Source: Clostridia bacterium (lineage in GTDB: Bacteria; Bacillota; Clostridia; Monoglobales; Monoglobaceae). From it: 64,000 nt of DNA. The position numbers were made by a program, and so were the translations under genes. This document shows positions 18,219-26,710 of this stretch, piece by piece. The stretch covers positions 186,001-250,000 of the forward strand of contig JAFTJA010000004.1 in NCBI GenBank assembly GCA_017456605.1. The letters are read 5' to 3'. The notes beneath the pieces were generated by a model. That model saw only the letters and a list, made by a program, of their open reading frames with translations. It was not told the origin of the DNA and did not search any database. Positions within the stretch are counted from its first letter, which is position 1, and each line of letters opens with the position of its first letter.

Positions 18219-19391
18219 TTATTGGATTTTTTTGATGAAACTTTCAATGCGGTTTAGTGCTTCGTTGATGCTGTTAAGAGAATATGCATAAGAACACCTG
18301 ATGTGTCCCTCGCCACAATCACCGAAAGCATTGCCGGGGATGACTGCGACCTTCATATCATAAAGCAGCTTTTCGCAAAAGTCATTTGACGAAAGCCCTG
18401 TGCTCTTGATTGACGGAAATGCATAAAAAGCACCCTGCGGTTCAAAACAATCAAGTCCCATATCGTTAAAGCCTTTAACAATGATTTTTCGGCGGTTGTC
18501 ATATTCCTCGCGCATAACCTCGATATCATTGTCACCGTTTCTCAGCGCTTCAATAGCCGCATACTGTGCGGTGGTTGGCGCTGACATAATGGCATATTGA
18601 TGAATTTTGGTCATCTGGGTGATGAGGGACGGATGCCCGCAAGCATAACCAAGACGCCAGCCGGTCATAGCATATGCTTTTGAAAAGCCGCTTACCAGAA
18701 CAGTCCGTTCATACATACCGTCAAGCTCTGCTATGGAGACGTGTTTCATTCCATAAGTGAGCTCGGAATAAATTTCATCACTCAAAACAAGGATGTTTGT
18801 GTCCCGGAGAACTTCTGCGATTTTTTCAAGGTCGCTGCGGGTCATTATTGCACCTGTCGGGTTGTTGGGATAAGGCAGTACCAATACCTTTGTCTTTGGC
18901 GTTATAGCAGCTTTCAAAACGTCTGCTGTAAGCTTGAAGTTGTCCTCGGCTCTTGTGAGCAGCGGAACGGCTTTGCCCCCGGTGAGTTGGGTGATTGGCT
19001 TGTAGCACACAAAGCTTGGCTCAGGAATAAGCACCTCATCGCCCGGTTCGATTACCGTACGGAGAAAGATGTCGATGGCTTCGCTGCCGCCGACAGTCAC
19101 TATTGACTGAGTTGCTGCATCATAGCTTAAGTTGAAGCGCCTTTTGAGATATTTTGATATTTCCTCTCGAAGCTCCATAAGACCTTTGTTTGAGGTATAA
19201 TGAGTATGTCCTTTTTCCAGAGAATATACACCCTCATCCCGGATGTGCCAGGGGGTAACAAAATCGGGCTCACCCACACCAAGGGAAATGACGTCATCCA
19301 TTTCAGCTGCGATGTCAAAAAACTTTCGTATTCCTGATGGTGGGATATTTGTCACAGCGCGGCCGAGAAGAAGTTCAGGGTTGAAACTCAT
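18219..19391 (-). CDS. Class I/II PLP-dependent aminotransferase
   Basis: The 390-residue enzyme is a fold-type I aminotransferase of the aspartate/PatA-like subgroup. The PLP lysine is K238 in SGFSKAYAMTGWRLGYACG. PYPNNPTG (173-180) and SDEIYSELTY (204-213) bind the cofactor, and the C-terminal RCSYAYS carries the arginine that binds the substrate carboxylate. The amino acid specificity cannot be read from sequence. It overlaps the upstream Lrp-type regulator by ATGA, so the regulator probably controls this enzyme. Confidence 0.9.
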   Translation of the reverse strand: MSFNPELLLGRAVTNIPPSGIRKFFDIAAEMDDVISLGVGEPDFVTPWHIRDEGVYSLEKGHTHYTSNKGLMELREEISKYLKRRFNLSYDAATQSIVTVGGSEAIDIFLRTVIEPGDEVLIPEPSFVCYKPITQLTGGKAVPLLTRAEDNFKLTADVLKAAITPKTKVLVLPYPNNPTGAIMTRSDLEKIAEVLRDTNILVLSDEIYSELTYGMKHVSIAELDGMYERTVLVSGFSKAYAMTGWRLGYACGHPSLITQMTKIHQYAIMSAPTTAQYAAIEALRNGDNDIEVMREEYDNRRKIIVKGFNDMGLDCFEPQGAFYAFPSIKSTGLSSNDFCEKLLYDMKVAVIPGNAFGDCGEGHIRCSYAYSLNSINEALNRIESFIKKIQ

Positions 19392-19888
19392 AAAGACATA
19401 ACCTCCCTGTCGTCCTCATTTTCTGTCTCGAAGACAACGCCGCCCTCTTTGTAGGTTTTAAGAACAAAGTGTGTGGAGGTGCTGAGGACAGCTTCCATAG
19501 GAGCAAGGTGTTCTGAAACAAAGAGTGAAATATCTTTGATGTTGTCACCCTCTACAGTGATGCCAAAGTCATAGCTTCCGCTCATAAGGTTCAGGCATTT
19601 AACCTGCGGATATTGATAAATACGTTCAGCCAGACGGTTGAAGCCGTTGTGACGTTGGGGCGTAACTTTAAGCTCTATGTATGCTGAAACAGTTTTGCGT
19701 TCGGGGACTTTGTTCCAGTTGACAATAGCTCCATATCCAACGATTACGCCGTCTTTTTCAAGCTGGTCAATGGCGGCTCCGGCCTCGGCAATGCTCATAT
19801 CTGCCATAGTTGCGATTTGTTCCAAAGAAAGTCTACAGTTGCTGTGAAGAATTTTAACTAATTTTTCTGCGTTTTTGATTTCGCTCAT
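19388..19888 (-). CDS. Lrp/AsnC-family transcriptional regulator
   Basis: The 166-residue protein has an N-terminal winged helix (about 8-60, LSLEQIATMADMSIAEAGAAI) and a C-terminal RAM domain (about 68-145), where SGSYDFGITVEGDNIKD matches the ligand-binding loop. Lrp-type proteins sense amino acids and often control their own operon. The gene is the first of a two-gene unit with the aminotransferase. CGGGAGGC precedes the ATG. Confidence 0.9.
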   Translation of the reverse strand: MSEIKNAEKLVKILHSNCRLSLEQIATMADMSIAEAGAAIDQLEKDGVIVGYGAIVNWNKVPERKTVSAYIELKVTPQRHNGFNRLAERIYQYPQVKCLNLMSGSYDFGITVEGDNIKDISLFVSEHLAPMEAVLSTSTHFVLKTYKEGGVVFETENEDDREVMSL

Positions 19889-19912
19889 AGCTTTTTGCCT
19901 CCCGGAGTTCTA

Positions 19913-19926
19913 CATAAAATTTTATG
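19913..19926. promoter_or_regulatory. Perfect palindrome in the lrp leader, candidate operator
   Basis: CATAAAATTTTATG is a perfect 14-bp palindrome about 20-30 bp downstream of the predicted start of transcription of the Lrp-type gene. Position suggests an autoregulatory site. No binding is shown. Confidence 0.4.
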
Positions 19927-19949
19927 CATTATTTTGATAATTACACCAC

Positions 19950-19978
19950 AGTATACCATTTTTTTCGGAATTAGTCAA
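19950..19978 (-). promoter_or_regulatory. SigA promoter of the lrp-aminotransferase unit
   Basis: On the minus strand TTGACT (19978-19973) and TATACT (19955-19950) are separated by 17 bp. The start codon is about 60 bp downstream. Confidence 0.7.
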
Positions 19979-20023
19979 CTTAAAGAGAAAAAAATACAGT
20001 ATGCAGCTTGCAACAAAAATCCC

Positions 20024-20052
20024 TTGATTTTTACAAAGAAATAGTGTAAAAT
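20024..20052 (+). promoter_or_regulatory. Probable SigA promoter of the M23 peptidase gene
   Basis: TTGATT (20024-20029) and TAAAAT (20047-20052) are separated by 17 bp. The leader to the TTG start is about 90 nt and very AT-rich. Confidence 0.5.
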
Positions 20053-20147
20053 AAAATGGATTGTAACAAAAATTTAACAATATATTTAAGATGGGTTAAT
20101 TTTTTATTGATATTATGAATAGGAAACAGTGTTAAAGAGGTGATTTT

Positions 20148-21671
20148 TTGAGTTTAAAAAACGAGACCGAGGAACATATAAATTTTATTTCAGACAAAGT
20201 GAAATCGGCACAGTCAAGGTTTTTTGATTTTTGTGAAAATATAGGTGAAAAGGTTTTGAATCTCTTCAAAATAAAAAAGCACACAAAACAACCGGCAAAA
20301 GAGATAAGTGCTTACGGTAAAAGTGTGAGGGCGCTGTGGCGTGAGTTTGGACGAAGCATTTTGAGCACTGCATTTTCAGCAGTTCTTGTTATTGCAATCT
20401 GCACAGTCACAAATCTTCTTGGCTGGAGTCTTGGCTATGAAGTTATCATTGATGGTGAAAACATTGGTATGGTTACTGACAAAAGCGTTGTCTGCGATGC
20501 AATAAGCGAGACTCGTGACGAGATAAAGCTTTATCTTGGGGATGAGGCTTATGAAAAAGAGGCGGCTTTTGTCCGCAGAATAGTGGATAAAGATTCTCTC
20601 AGCTCCAAGGATGACTTAAAACGTGCGCTCCTTTCAAACGTGGACATGATGGTTGAGGGATATGGCGTATATATTGACGGCAAGCTTACCATTGGTGTTT
20701 CAAGCATGGATGCCGCAGAATGGGTTCTTGCAAGCTACAAAAAGAAATTTGTCGGAGAGGACATTGCCGAGGATATGTCTGTTGACTTTTGCGAGAGTAT
20801 TGACATCAAAAAGGAATTTTTGCACATCGCTGTGCTCAACACGCCTGAGGAAGCTCTTGAAACCCTTTCGGGTGACACAAAAGAGCTTACGTCGTATACA
20901 GTAAAAGAAAATGACAGCTTGTGGAATATAGCAAAGAAATATGACACATCGGTTGAACATATACTGGCGATGAACGAGGAAATAACCGAAAACATCAAAG
21001 AAGGTATGGTCATCAAAGTTGAGGAAGCAGTCCCGCTGCTTTCTGTGCGCACAATGCAGACGGTGTCACAGGTGGAGCCCGTTCCTTATACTGTTGAAAA
21101 AATAAAGGATGACAGCATTTATGAGGGCAGAACAACGGTGAAACAAAAAGGTGTTGACGGAAGTGCAAAGGTTCTTGCCAGAGTTACCAAAATCAACGGT
21201 GTTGAAGTGAAAAGAGACGTGCTTGAAAGCGAAATCACCTCTGAACCAATATCCCAGATTGAAAAAATTGGAACCAAAAAACGCCCGCCCACTACCGGTT
21301 CGGGGACGTTTATGTCACCGACTTTTGGAACGCTTTCGTCGCGTTATGGCGGAAGATGGGGAAGACAGCACACCGGTATTGACATTGCAGGCAGTTATAA
21401 CTCTGATATAAAGGCGGCAGACGGAGGAATTGTGACCTACGCCGGCTGGATGTCCGGATACGGAAATTACATCATTATTGACCACGAAAACGGCTATCAA
21501 ACTGGTTATGGTCATTGTGCATCTCTTTGCGTAGGCGAGGGCGACAGAGTGGCAAAGGGTGACATCATTGCAAAGATGGGAAACACCGGTCGAAGCACAG
21601 GTACGCATCTTCATTTTGAAGTGAAAAAGAACGGGGAATATGTAAACCCCCTGAACTATGTAGGTTATTGA
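20148..21671 (+). CDS. Membrane-anchored LysM/G5/M23 peptidase
   Basis: The 507-residue protein has a cytoplasmic N-terminus, one membrane segment (about 70-92), a LysM domain (about 248-293, NDSLWNIAKKYDTSVEHIL), a G5 domain (about 305-375) and a C-terminal M23 peptidase. M23 zinc motifs are QHTGIDIAG and THLHFEVKKNG. M23 enzymes cut peptide cross-links in peptidoglycan. Translation starts at TTG 20148 behind AAAGAGGTGA. Immediately downstream is an OmpR-type regulator, which suggests joint control of wall turnover. Confidence 0.9.
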   Translation: MSLKNETEEHINFISDKVKSAQSRFFDFCENIGEKVLNLFKIKKHTKQPAKEISAYGKSVRALWREFGRSILSTAFSAVLVIAICTVTNLLGWSLGYEVIIDGENIGMVTDKSVVCDAISETRDEIKLYLGDEAYEKEAAFVRRIVDKDSLSSKDDLKRALLSNVDMMVEGYGVYIDGKLTIGVSSMDAAEWVLASYKKKFVGEDIAEDMSVDFCESIDIKKEFLHIAVLNTPEEALETLSGDTKELTSYTVKENDSLWNIAKKYDTSVEHILAMNEEITENIKEGMVIKVEEAVPLLSVRTMQTVSQVEPVPYTVEKIKDDSIYEGRTTVKQKGVDGSAKVLARVTKINGVEVKRDVLESEITSEPISQIEKIGTKKRPPTTGSGTFMSPTFGTLSSRYGGRWGRQHTGIDIAGSYNSDIKAADGGIVTYAGWMSGYGNYIIIDHENGYQTGYGHCASLCVGEGDRVAKGDIIAKMGNTGRSTGTHLHFEVKKNGEYVNPLNYVGY

Positions 21672-21697
21672 TTTTTTACCCAAAGGAGGGCGAAAAA

Positions 21698-22393
21698 ATG
21701 AGCAAAAAAATACTTATAGTTGATGACGAAAAACCAATCGTTGAAATACTGAAGATAAATCTTCAGAAAGAGGGGTATGAAACCCTTGAAGCATTTGACG
21801 GCGAGGCTGCTGTGAATATTGCTATGCAGGAAGAGCCTGACCTTATGCTGCTTGACGTTATGCTTCCAAAGCTTGACGGCTTTTCGGTGCTGAAAAAAAT
21901 CCGTGAGAAATCCTCTGTGCCAATTTTGATGCTTACTGCAAGAGAAGAAGAATTTGACAAGGTACTGGGGCTTGAGCTTGGTGCTGATGATTATATCACA
22001 AAGCCTTTCAGCATCCGTGAGCTTATGGCAAGGGTAAAGGCGCATATGAGAAGAACCGAAACTGCCTTTGCGGACAAGCAGGAGAAAGCAGCGGACAAGC
22101 TGGAGATTGGCTCATTTGTGTTTGATTACAACAGATATGAGCTTTACAAAAACGGTGAACATATTGAAATTACTATCAGAGAGTTTGAATTGATAAAATT
22201 CCTGGCAAGCCAGCCAAACAAGGTTTTTTCACGGCAGAGCCTTCTGGAAAGTGTCTGGGGATATGAATATTATGGCGACGACAGAACTGTTGATGTTACG
22301 GTAAGGCGTCTCCGTGAAAAGGTGGAGGATGACCCATCAGAGCCGCGTTACATAATGACAAAACGCGGTGTGGGTTATTATTTCCAGCCCTGA
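21698..22393 (+). CDS. OmpR-family response regulator (WalR/PhoP-like), no adjacent kinase
   Basis: The 231-residue protein has a receiver domain (1-120, phosphoacceptor D53 in LLDVMLPK) and a C-terminal winged helix (about 130-230). Sequence style matches WalR/YycF. CAAAGGAGGGCG precedes the ATG. It is followed by rlmH with a TGATG overlap and no histidine kinase, whereas WalR is normally encoded next to WalK. It may share the kinase encoded at 26711-28135 or use one elsewhere. Confidence 0.88.
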   Translation: MSKKILIVDDEKPIVEILKINLQKEGYETLEAFDGEAAVNIAMQEEPDLMLLDVMLPKLDGFSVLKKIREKSSVPILMLTAREEEFDKVLGLELGADDYITKPFSIRELMARVKAHMRRTETAFADKQEKAADKLEIGSFVFDYNRYELYKNGEHIEITIREFELIKFLASQPNKVFSRQSLLESVWGYEYYGDDRTVDVTVRRLREKVEDDPSEPRYIMTKRGVGYYFQP

Positions 22394-22875
22394 TGATTGG
22401 AATTACAATCCTTGCTGTGGGGAAAATGAAAGAAAAATTTCTTACCGATGCTATGGACGAATATTCAAAAAGGCTGTCGGCATATTGCAAGCTTGATGTG
22501 GTGGAGGTAAGGGACGAAAAAACTCCTGACAATCCGACAGAGACAGAAAAAAATGCCATACTTGACCGTGAAGGTCAGCAGATTTTGCAGAAAATCCCAA
22601 AAGGGGCAAAGGTGGTTTCGTTGTGCGTCGAAGGAAAACAGATGTCATCCCACCGCTTTGCGGATGTGATTTCAGGTATGGCGGTTAACGGATGCAGCAA
22701 AATTGTTTTTGTAATAGGCGGTTCGATGGGGCTTTCGGAAAAGGTGAAAGAAATTTCAGACCTGAGGCTCAGCTTTTCGGAAATGACCTTTCCGCATATG
22801 CTGATGCGTGTTATTCTTGCAGAACAGCTCTATCGCGGGTTTACCATTATGAACGGAAAAACCTATCACAAATAA
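22393..22875 (+). CDS. rlmH: 23S rRNA (pseudouridine1915-N3)-methyltransferase RlmH
   Basis: RlmH is a SPOUT methyltransferase that methylates pseudouridine 1915 in helix 69 of 23S rRNA. The 160-residue length is typical. FVIGGSMGLS near residue 105 is the SAM-binding knot and EQLYRGFTIMNGKTYHK is the conserved C-terminus. The ATG overlaps the stop of the response regulator. In many Firmicutes rlmH closes the walRK operon, so the pairing with a WalR-like gene may be a remnant of that arrangement. Confidence 0.95.
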   Translation: MIGITILAVGKMKEKFLTDAMDEYSKRLSAYCKLDVVEVRDEKTPDNPTETEKNAILDREGQQILQKIPKGAKVVSLCVEGKQMSSHRFADVISGMAVNGCSKIVFVIGGSMGLSEKVKEISDLRLSFSEMTFPHMLMRVILAEQLYRGFTIMNGKTYHK

Positions 22876-22880
22876 AAAGT

Positions 22881-22905
22881 CCGCCACGGTTTGTGGCGGT
22901 TTTTT
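22881..22905 (+). terminator. Terminator of rlmH
   Basis: CCGCCAC (22881-22887) pairs with GTGGCGG (22893-22899), followed by six T residues. Confidence 0.85.
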
Positions 22906-22907
22906 GT

Positions 22908-22938
22908 AAAAAAAGACCACCAAGGTGAACTTGGTGGT
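22908..22938 (-). terminator. Terminator of the 3D-domain protein gene
   Basis: ACCACCAAG (22916-22924) pairs with CTTGGTGGT (22930-22938); on the minus strand the stem is followed by a run of T residues (22914-22908). Confidence 0.85.
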
Positions 22939-22950
22939 CAAGATAAGCTT

Positions 22951-24033
22951 TTAGTTGAGAATATAGACTTTCATCTGTCGTCTGCCAAAACTTATGGCTT
23001 CGCCCCTTGTGTTGTAACAAAGGTCAATGCGGTTTCCCTTTATGGCGCCGCCGGTGTCTGCAGCGATTGCTGTGCCATAGACATAAGAGCCGTCGGCACT
23101 TTCAATATAAAGCTTTGTGCCAAGGGGAATAATGCTTGGGTCAACAGCCACAATTCCGTATCCTGCACGTCTGCCTGTTGCTGTTATGCCATAGGCGGGG
23201 TGGGATGGTGCCTTTCCGCAACTTGATGCGTCATAGGCGGTTGCGTTCACTGTGAGAACTCGGCTGTATGAAAGGTTGCCGCTACGTGAGGTTGTGACAG
23301 TTCCAGCGGATGCTATTGTATAACTGTCTATGGTCTTTTTGGGACCGACTTCAGTAATCTGGGCAACGGCATCGCGTATAACCTCTTCTTTGATGACTTC
23401 GCGTTTTACTTCAACGCCGTCCTCATAGTAGATTTTGTAAGAAACGTTTTTCTCGCCGGGTTTACCCTTTGATATAACCTTGCGTGCGCCTGTTGCTAAA
23501 GCTTTGTTTTCGCGCTGAGTGCTTTCGTAAGGGATTTCTTCAACAACATCTATGGTTTCTTCTTTTGTGCGAATAAGTGTGATTTCGTCAAATTCTGAAA
23601 CCTTTGCGGTGTACTGCGGGATTGTTTTGTCGGTTTCTTTTGCGTTGTAGCCAAGCTCGTTCAAAATCTCACCGACAGTACGGCGTGTTGCCACGTGAAG
23701 AGTGGTTTTTCCCTTTTCGGTAACGCTAACGTTAAACGCTCTGTATATTTCAATTTTCATGCTGTCTTTGAGCTTGTCATTTGGCTGTACGTTCATTTCG
23801 TCTTTGGTGCCAAGTGTAATGTTTTGAGCTTTCAAGACATCTTCAACATATCGATTAAATGTAATAACTTGTTTTGCGGAATTACCTCCGTCAATGATTG
23901 TTATTTGCTTGCACATCACAGATACAGTACAAATAATAGCGACTGCAACAACTGCAAAAACTGATGACAAAAGGATGTTCCGTTTGGCTGATGAGGACAT
24001 GTTAAGCATTCTATCCTTCAGACCATTCAGCAT
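22951..24033 (-). CDS. G5 and 3D domain cell-wall protein (YabE/YocH-like)
   Basis: The 360-residue protein has an N-terminal membrane anchor (about 17-42), two DUF348 repeats (about 50-160), a G5 domain (about 165-240) and a C-terminal 3D domain (about 265-360). The 3D aspartates are visible in TAYDASSCG, AVDPSIIPLG and AADTGGAIKGNRIDL. This architecture is that of YabE/Rpf-related wall hydrolases, probably lytic transglycosylases. I chose the ATG at 24033 because AGAGGTGATTTG precedes it. It faces rlmH tail to tail. Confidence 0.88.
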   Translation of the reverse strand: MLNGLKDRMLNMSSSAKRNILLSSVFAVVAVAIICTVSVMCKQITIIDGGNSAKQVITFNRYVEDVLKAQNITLGTKDEMNVQPNDKLKDSMKIEIYRAFNVSVTEKGKTTLHVATRRTVGEILNELGYNAKETDKTIPQYTAKVSEFDEITLIRTKEETIDVVEEIPYESTQRENKALATGARKVISKGKPGEKNVSYKIYYEDGVEVKREVIKEEVIRDAVAQITEVGPKKTIDSYTIASAGTVTTSRSGNLSYSRVLTVNATAYDASSCGKAPSHPAYGITATGRRAGYGIVAVDPSIIPLGTKLYIESADGSYVYGTAIAADTGGAIKGNRIDLCYNTRGEAISFGRRQMKVYILN

Positions 24034-24091
24034 CAAATCACCTCTGCTTGTATTAGATTTTGTCCCCCTCCGGTGAGACGAGACGGTTACC

Positions 24092-24121
24092 ATTATACAC
24101 AAATTTTTAGCAATAAGTCAA
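24092..24121 (-). promoter_or_regulatory. SigA promoter of the 3D-domain protein gene
   Basis: On the minus strand TTGACT (24121-24116) and TATAAT (24097-24092) are separated by 18 bp, with the start codon about 60 bp downstream. Confidence 0.7.
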
Positions 24122-24354
24122 ATTTGATTATCTTGAAATAACCCAAATTAACCTTTTTAATTTTGGAAAAGAGGACCTCAAAAAGTAAAACATTTCAAAA
24201 TTCTCCTGTTTTCTCTCGTTTTCTCTCGTTTCCTCTGACTCCAAAGGCGGAATTTCCAAAATATTACAATTTGCGACAAGGTAAACTTTGGACTTTCTTC
24301 AAATACAGTTTAATCAATATAGGACAAAAATATTCCATAAAAAGGAAATAAAAT
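24122..24354. other. Gene-free divergent spacer
   Basis: With the promoter at 24092-24121 this forms a 321-bp gap between divergent genes. It is AT-rich and contains a short tandem of TTTCTCTCGT around 24209-24238. An ORF at 24163-24351 lacks a ribosome site and is not credible. I see no strong promoter for the plus-strand cluster and no riboswitch-like structure. Confidence 0.5.
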
Positions 24355-25137
24355 ATGAAAAATATAAAAATTCACGATTATGAAAGGCTTGATGATCTTC
24401 AGACCAAAAACAATCTTATGCTTATACAAAACCCAAAATGGTTTTGTTTTGGCGTGGATGCGGTGCTGCTTTCACACTTTGCCTCAAAAACAGTCAAGTC
24501 TCACGCTACGGTGCTTGATTTATGCACGGGGAACGGGATTGTTCCGCTGCTGCTGTCTGAAAAAACCGGGGCCGACCGGATTTTCGGTGTTGAAATTCAG
24601 GAAAGCGTTGCAGAGATGGCGCAGCGAAGCGTGGCGCTGAACGGGCTGGAGGAAAAAGTATTCATATCCTGTGATGACCTTAAAAATGCAGAAGAGCTTT
24701 TTGGCAAAGAAGCGTTTGACAATATAACCTGCAATCCGCCGTACAAAGAGGTGATGGGAGGGCTCAAAAATTCCAGTGATGCAGTGACCATTGCCCGGCA
24801 TGAGATTATGTGTAACCTTCGTGACATAATCGAAGTTTCCGCAAAGTGCCTCAAGCCTTACGGAAAGCTGTGTCTTGTGCACAGACCCGAAAGGCTTGCG
24901 GATATTATCTGTCTTATGCGTGAAAACCGCATTGAACCAAAGCGGCTTCGGTTTATACATCCAAAAAAATCAAAAACGGCGAACATAATATTGATAGAGG
25001 GTGCAAAATATGGAAAGCCAAAGCTTTTTTTGGAACCGCCCCTTTATGTATATGATGAAAACGGGGAATATTCAAAAGAAATTGATGAAATTTACGGCAG
25101 AATGGAAACAAGCTGCAAGGAGGGAACCGAAAAATGA
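24355..25137 (+). CDS. TrmN6-like tRNA1(Val) adenine N6-methyltransferase
   Basis: The 260-residue protein is a SAM-dependent N6-adenine methyltransferase. It has the LDLCTGNGIVPLLLSE SAM motif (about 50-66) and the catalytic NPPY (about 124-127). KWFCFGVDAVLLSHFA near residue 30 matches the YabB/TrmN6 group, which modifies A37 of tRNA1(Val). AAAAGGAAATAAA precedes the ATG. It overlaps rsmI by ATGA, an arrangement close to that of Bacillus yabB-yabC. Confidence 0.88.
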   Translation: MKNIKIHDYERLDDLQTKNNLMLIQNPKWFCFGVDAVLLSHFASKTVKSHATVLDLCTGNGIVPLLLSEKTGADRIFGVEIQESVAEMAQRSVALNGLEEKVFISCDDLKNAEELFGKEAFDNITCNPPYKEVMGGLKNSSDAVTIARHEIMCNLRDIIEVSAKCLKPYGKLCLVHRPERLADIICLMRENRIEPKRLRFIHPKKSKTANIILIEGAKYGKPKLFLEPPLYVYDENGEYSKEIDEIYGRMETSCKEGTEK

Positions 25138-26000
25138 CGGGAACACTTTATCTTTGCCCCACTCCCATAGGAAACTTAGGTGATATAACAATCCGCACTC
25201 TTGAAGTGCTGAAGGGTGTTGACCTTATTGCTGCGGAGGATACGAGAAATACACTCAAGCTGCTTAATCATTTTGAAATTGAGGTGCCGCTTACCAGCTA
25301 TTATGAGCACAACAAGGCAAAAAAAGGCGGTGTACTTATTGACAAATTGAAAGCCGGACAAAATATTGCGGTTGTGTCTGATGCAGGTATGCCCGGTATT
25401 TCAGACCCCGGTGAGGATTTGGTGAAGAAATGCATTGAAGAAGGGATAACGGTTGTACCTCTTCCCGGAGCGTCGGCTTTCACTTGTGCCTTGGTTGGGT
25501 CAGGGCTGCCTGCCGGCAGATTTTCCTTTGAGGGCTTTTTGACGATGAACAAGCGAAACAGAAAAATTCATCTTGAAGAAGTGAAAAACGACACACGGAC
25601 CCTTATATTTTATGAAGCGCCTCACAAGCTAATTTCCACACTTTCGGATATGCTTGAGGTGTTTGGTGACCGTGATATTGTTCTTGCAAGGGAGCTGACA
25701 AAAAAGTTTGAAGAGTTTTTCCGTACCACAATCAGCGAAGCCCTCGAACATTACAGAGAAAACCCGCCCAAGGGCGAGTTTGTACTTATTATAAATGGAA
25801 AGAACAAAGAAGAGCTTTGCGAAGAACTCAAAAAGGAACTTCCCATGCCCCTTGAATTGTTGGAATATTATATGAACGAGGGGCTTCGTGGCAAGGAGCT
25901 TGTAAATCGCGTAGCGGAGGAACTGGAACTTCCCAAACGCGAGGTTTATGACTTGCATCTAAAACTGAAAGAAGAAAAGAAGAAGGAGGAAACACTGTGA
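25134..26000 (+). CDS. rsmI: 16S rRNA (cytidine1402-2'-O)-methyltransferase RsmI
   Basis: RsmI methylates the ribose of C1402 in the decoding centre of 16S rRNA. The 288-residue protein shows LYLCPTPIGNLGDIT at the start, AAEDTRNT, VSDAGMPGISDPG, PLPGASAF and FYEAPHKL, all diagnostic of the tetrapyrrole-methylase-fold RsmI family. It is linked by ATGA overlaps to the methyltransferase before it and the response regulator after it, so all three are translationally coupled. Confidence 0.95.
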   Translation: MTGTLYLCPTPIGNLGDITIRTLEVLKGVDLIAAEDTRNTLKLLNHFEIEVPLTSYYEHNKAKKGGVLIDKLKAGQNIAVVSDAGMPGISDPGEDLVKKCIEEGITVVPLPGASAFTCALVGSGLPAGRFSFEGFLTMNKRNRKIHLEEVKNDTRTLIFYEAPHKLISTLSDMLEVFGDRDIVLARELTKKFEEFFRTTISEALEHYRENPPKGEFVLIINGKNKEELCEELKKELPMPLELLEYYMNEGLRGKELVNRVAEELELPKREVYDLHLKLKEEKKKEETL

Positions 26001-26695
26001 AAACGCATGTTCTCATTGTTGACGATGAAAAAAACATCTGTGAACTTATAAGACTTTATGTGGAAAAAGAGGGCTTTGAAACCTCTGTTGCATATGACGG
26101 ACAGGAGGCCCTTGAAAAATTTCGTAAAGGTGAGCCTGACATAGTGCTCCTTGATATTATGCTGCCCCAAAAAGACGGCTGGCAAGTTTGCCGCGAAATT
26201 CGCACAGAGTCAAATGTGCCAATTATTATGCTTACCGCCAAAGGCGAGGTGTTTGACAAGGTTCTGGGGCTTGAACTTGGTGCAGATGATTATGTGGTAA
26301 AGCCCTTTGACCCAAAAGAACTTGTGGCAAGAATAAAGGCGGTTCTGAGAAGAAGTGGTCAAAGCGATGCCCAGGGCGATGCATCGGAAATTATTTTTGA
26401 CGGGCTCAGTATTAACCGAGAAACCTATGAAGTGCATCTAAACGGAAAAATCATTGAAATGCCTCCCAAGGAATTTGAGCTTTTACATTTTCTGGCAAGC
26501 AACAAAAACAAGGTGTTTACCCGTGACCAGCTGCTCAATGAAATCTGGGGCTATGAGTTTTTTGGGGATTCAAGAACCATTGATGTTCACATAAAGCGTA
26601 TACGCGAAAAAATTGAGACGGATGAAACAAAGGATACTTCCTGGCAGCTCAAAACCATCTGGGGCGTGGGTTATAAGTTTGAGGTTAAACAGTAA
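25997..26695 (+). CDS. OmpR-family response regulator paired with a histidine kinase
   Basis: The 232-residue protein has a receiver domain (D53 in LLDIMLPQ) and a winged-helix DNA-binding domain ending in KTIWGVGYKFE. AGGAGGAAAC precedes the ATG, which overlaps rsmI as GTGA-type coupling. The cognate kinase follows after 15 bp. It is similar to the regulator at 21698-22393 throughout, so the two may be paralogues. Confidence 0.9.
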   Translation: MKTHVLIVDDEKNICELIRLYVEKEGFETSVAYDGQEALEKFRKGEPDIVLLDIMLPQKDGWQVCREIRTESNVPIIMLTAKGEVFDKVLGLELGADDYVVKPFDPKELVARIKAVLRRSGQSDAQGDASEIIFDGLSINRETYEVHLNGKIIEMPPKEFELLHFLASNKNKVFTRDQLLNEIWGYEFFGDSRTIDVHIKRIREKIETDETKDTSWQLKTIWGVGYKFEVKQ

Positions 26696-26710
26696 AGCTT
26701 GGTGGAATTT

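Noticed and set aside
19981-20147. WalR or PhoP binding boxes upstream of the M23 peptidase
   Set aside because: TGTAA and TTAACA-like words occur, but not at the spacing required for either box in a sequence this AT-rich.
24163-24351. Small ORF in the divergent spacer
   Set aside because: No ribosome binding site, low-complexity Ser/Phe/Lys content, and it lies in an AT-rich promoter region.
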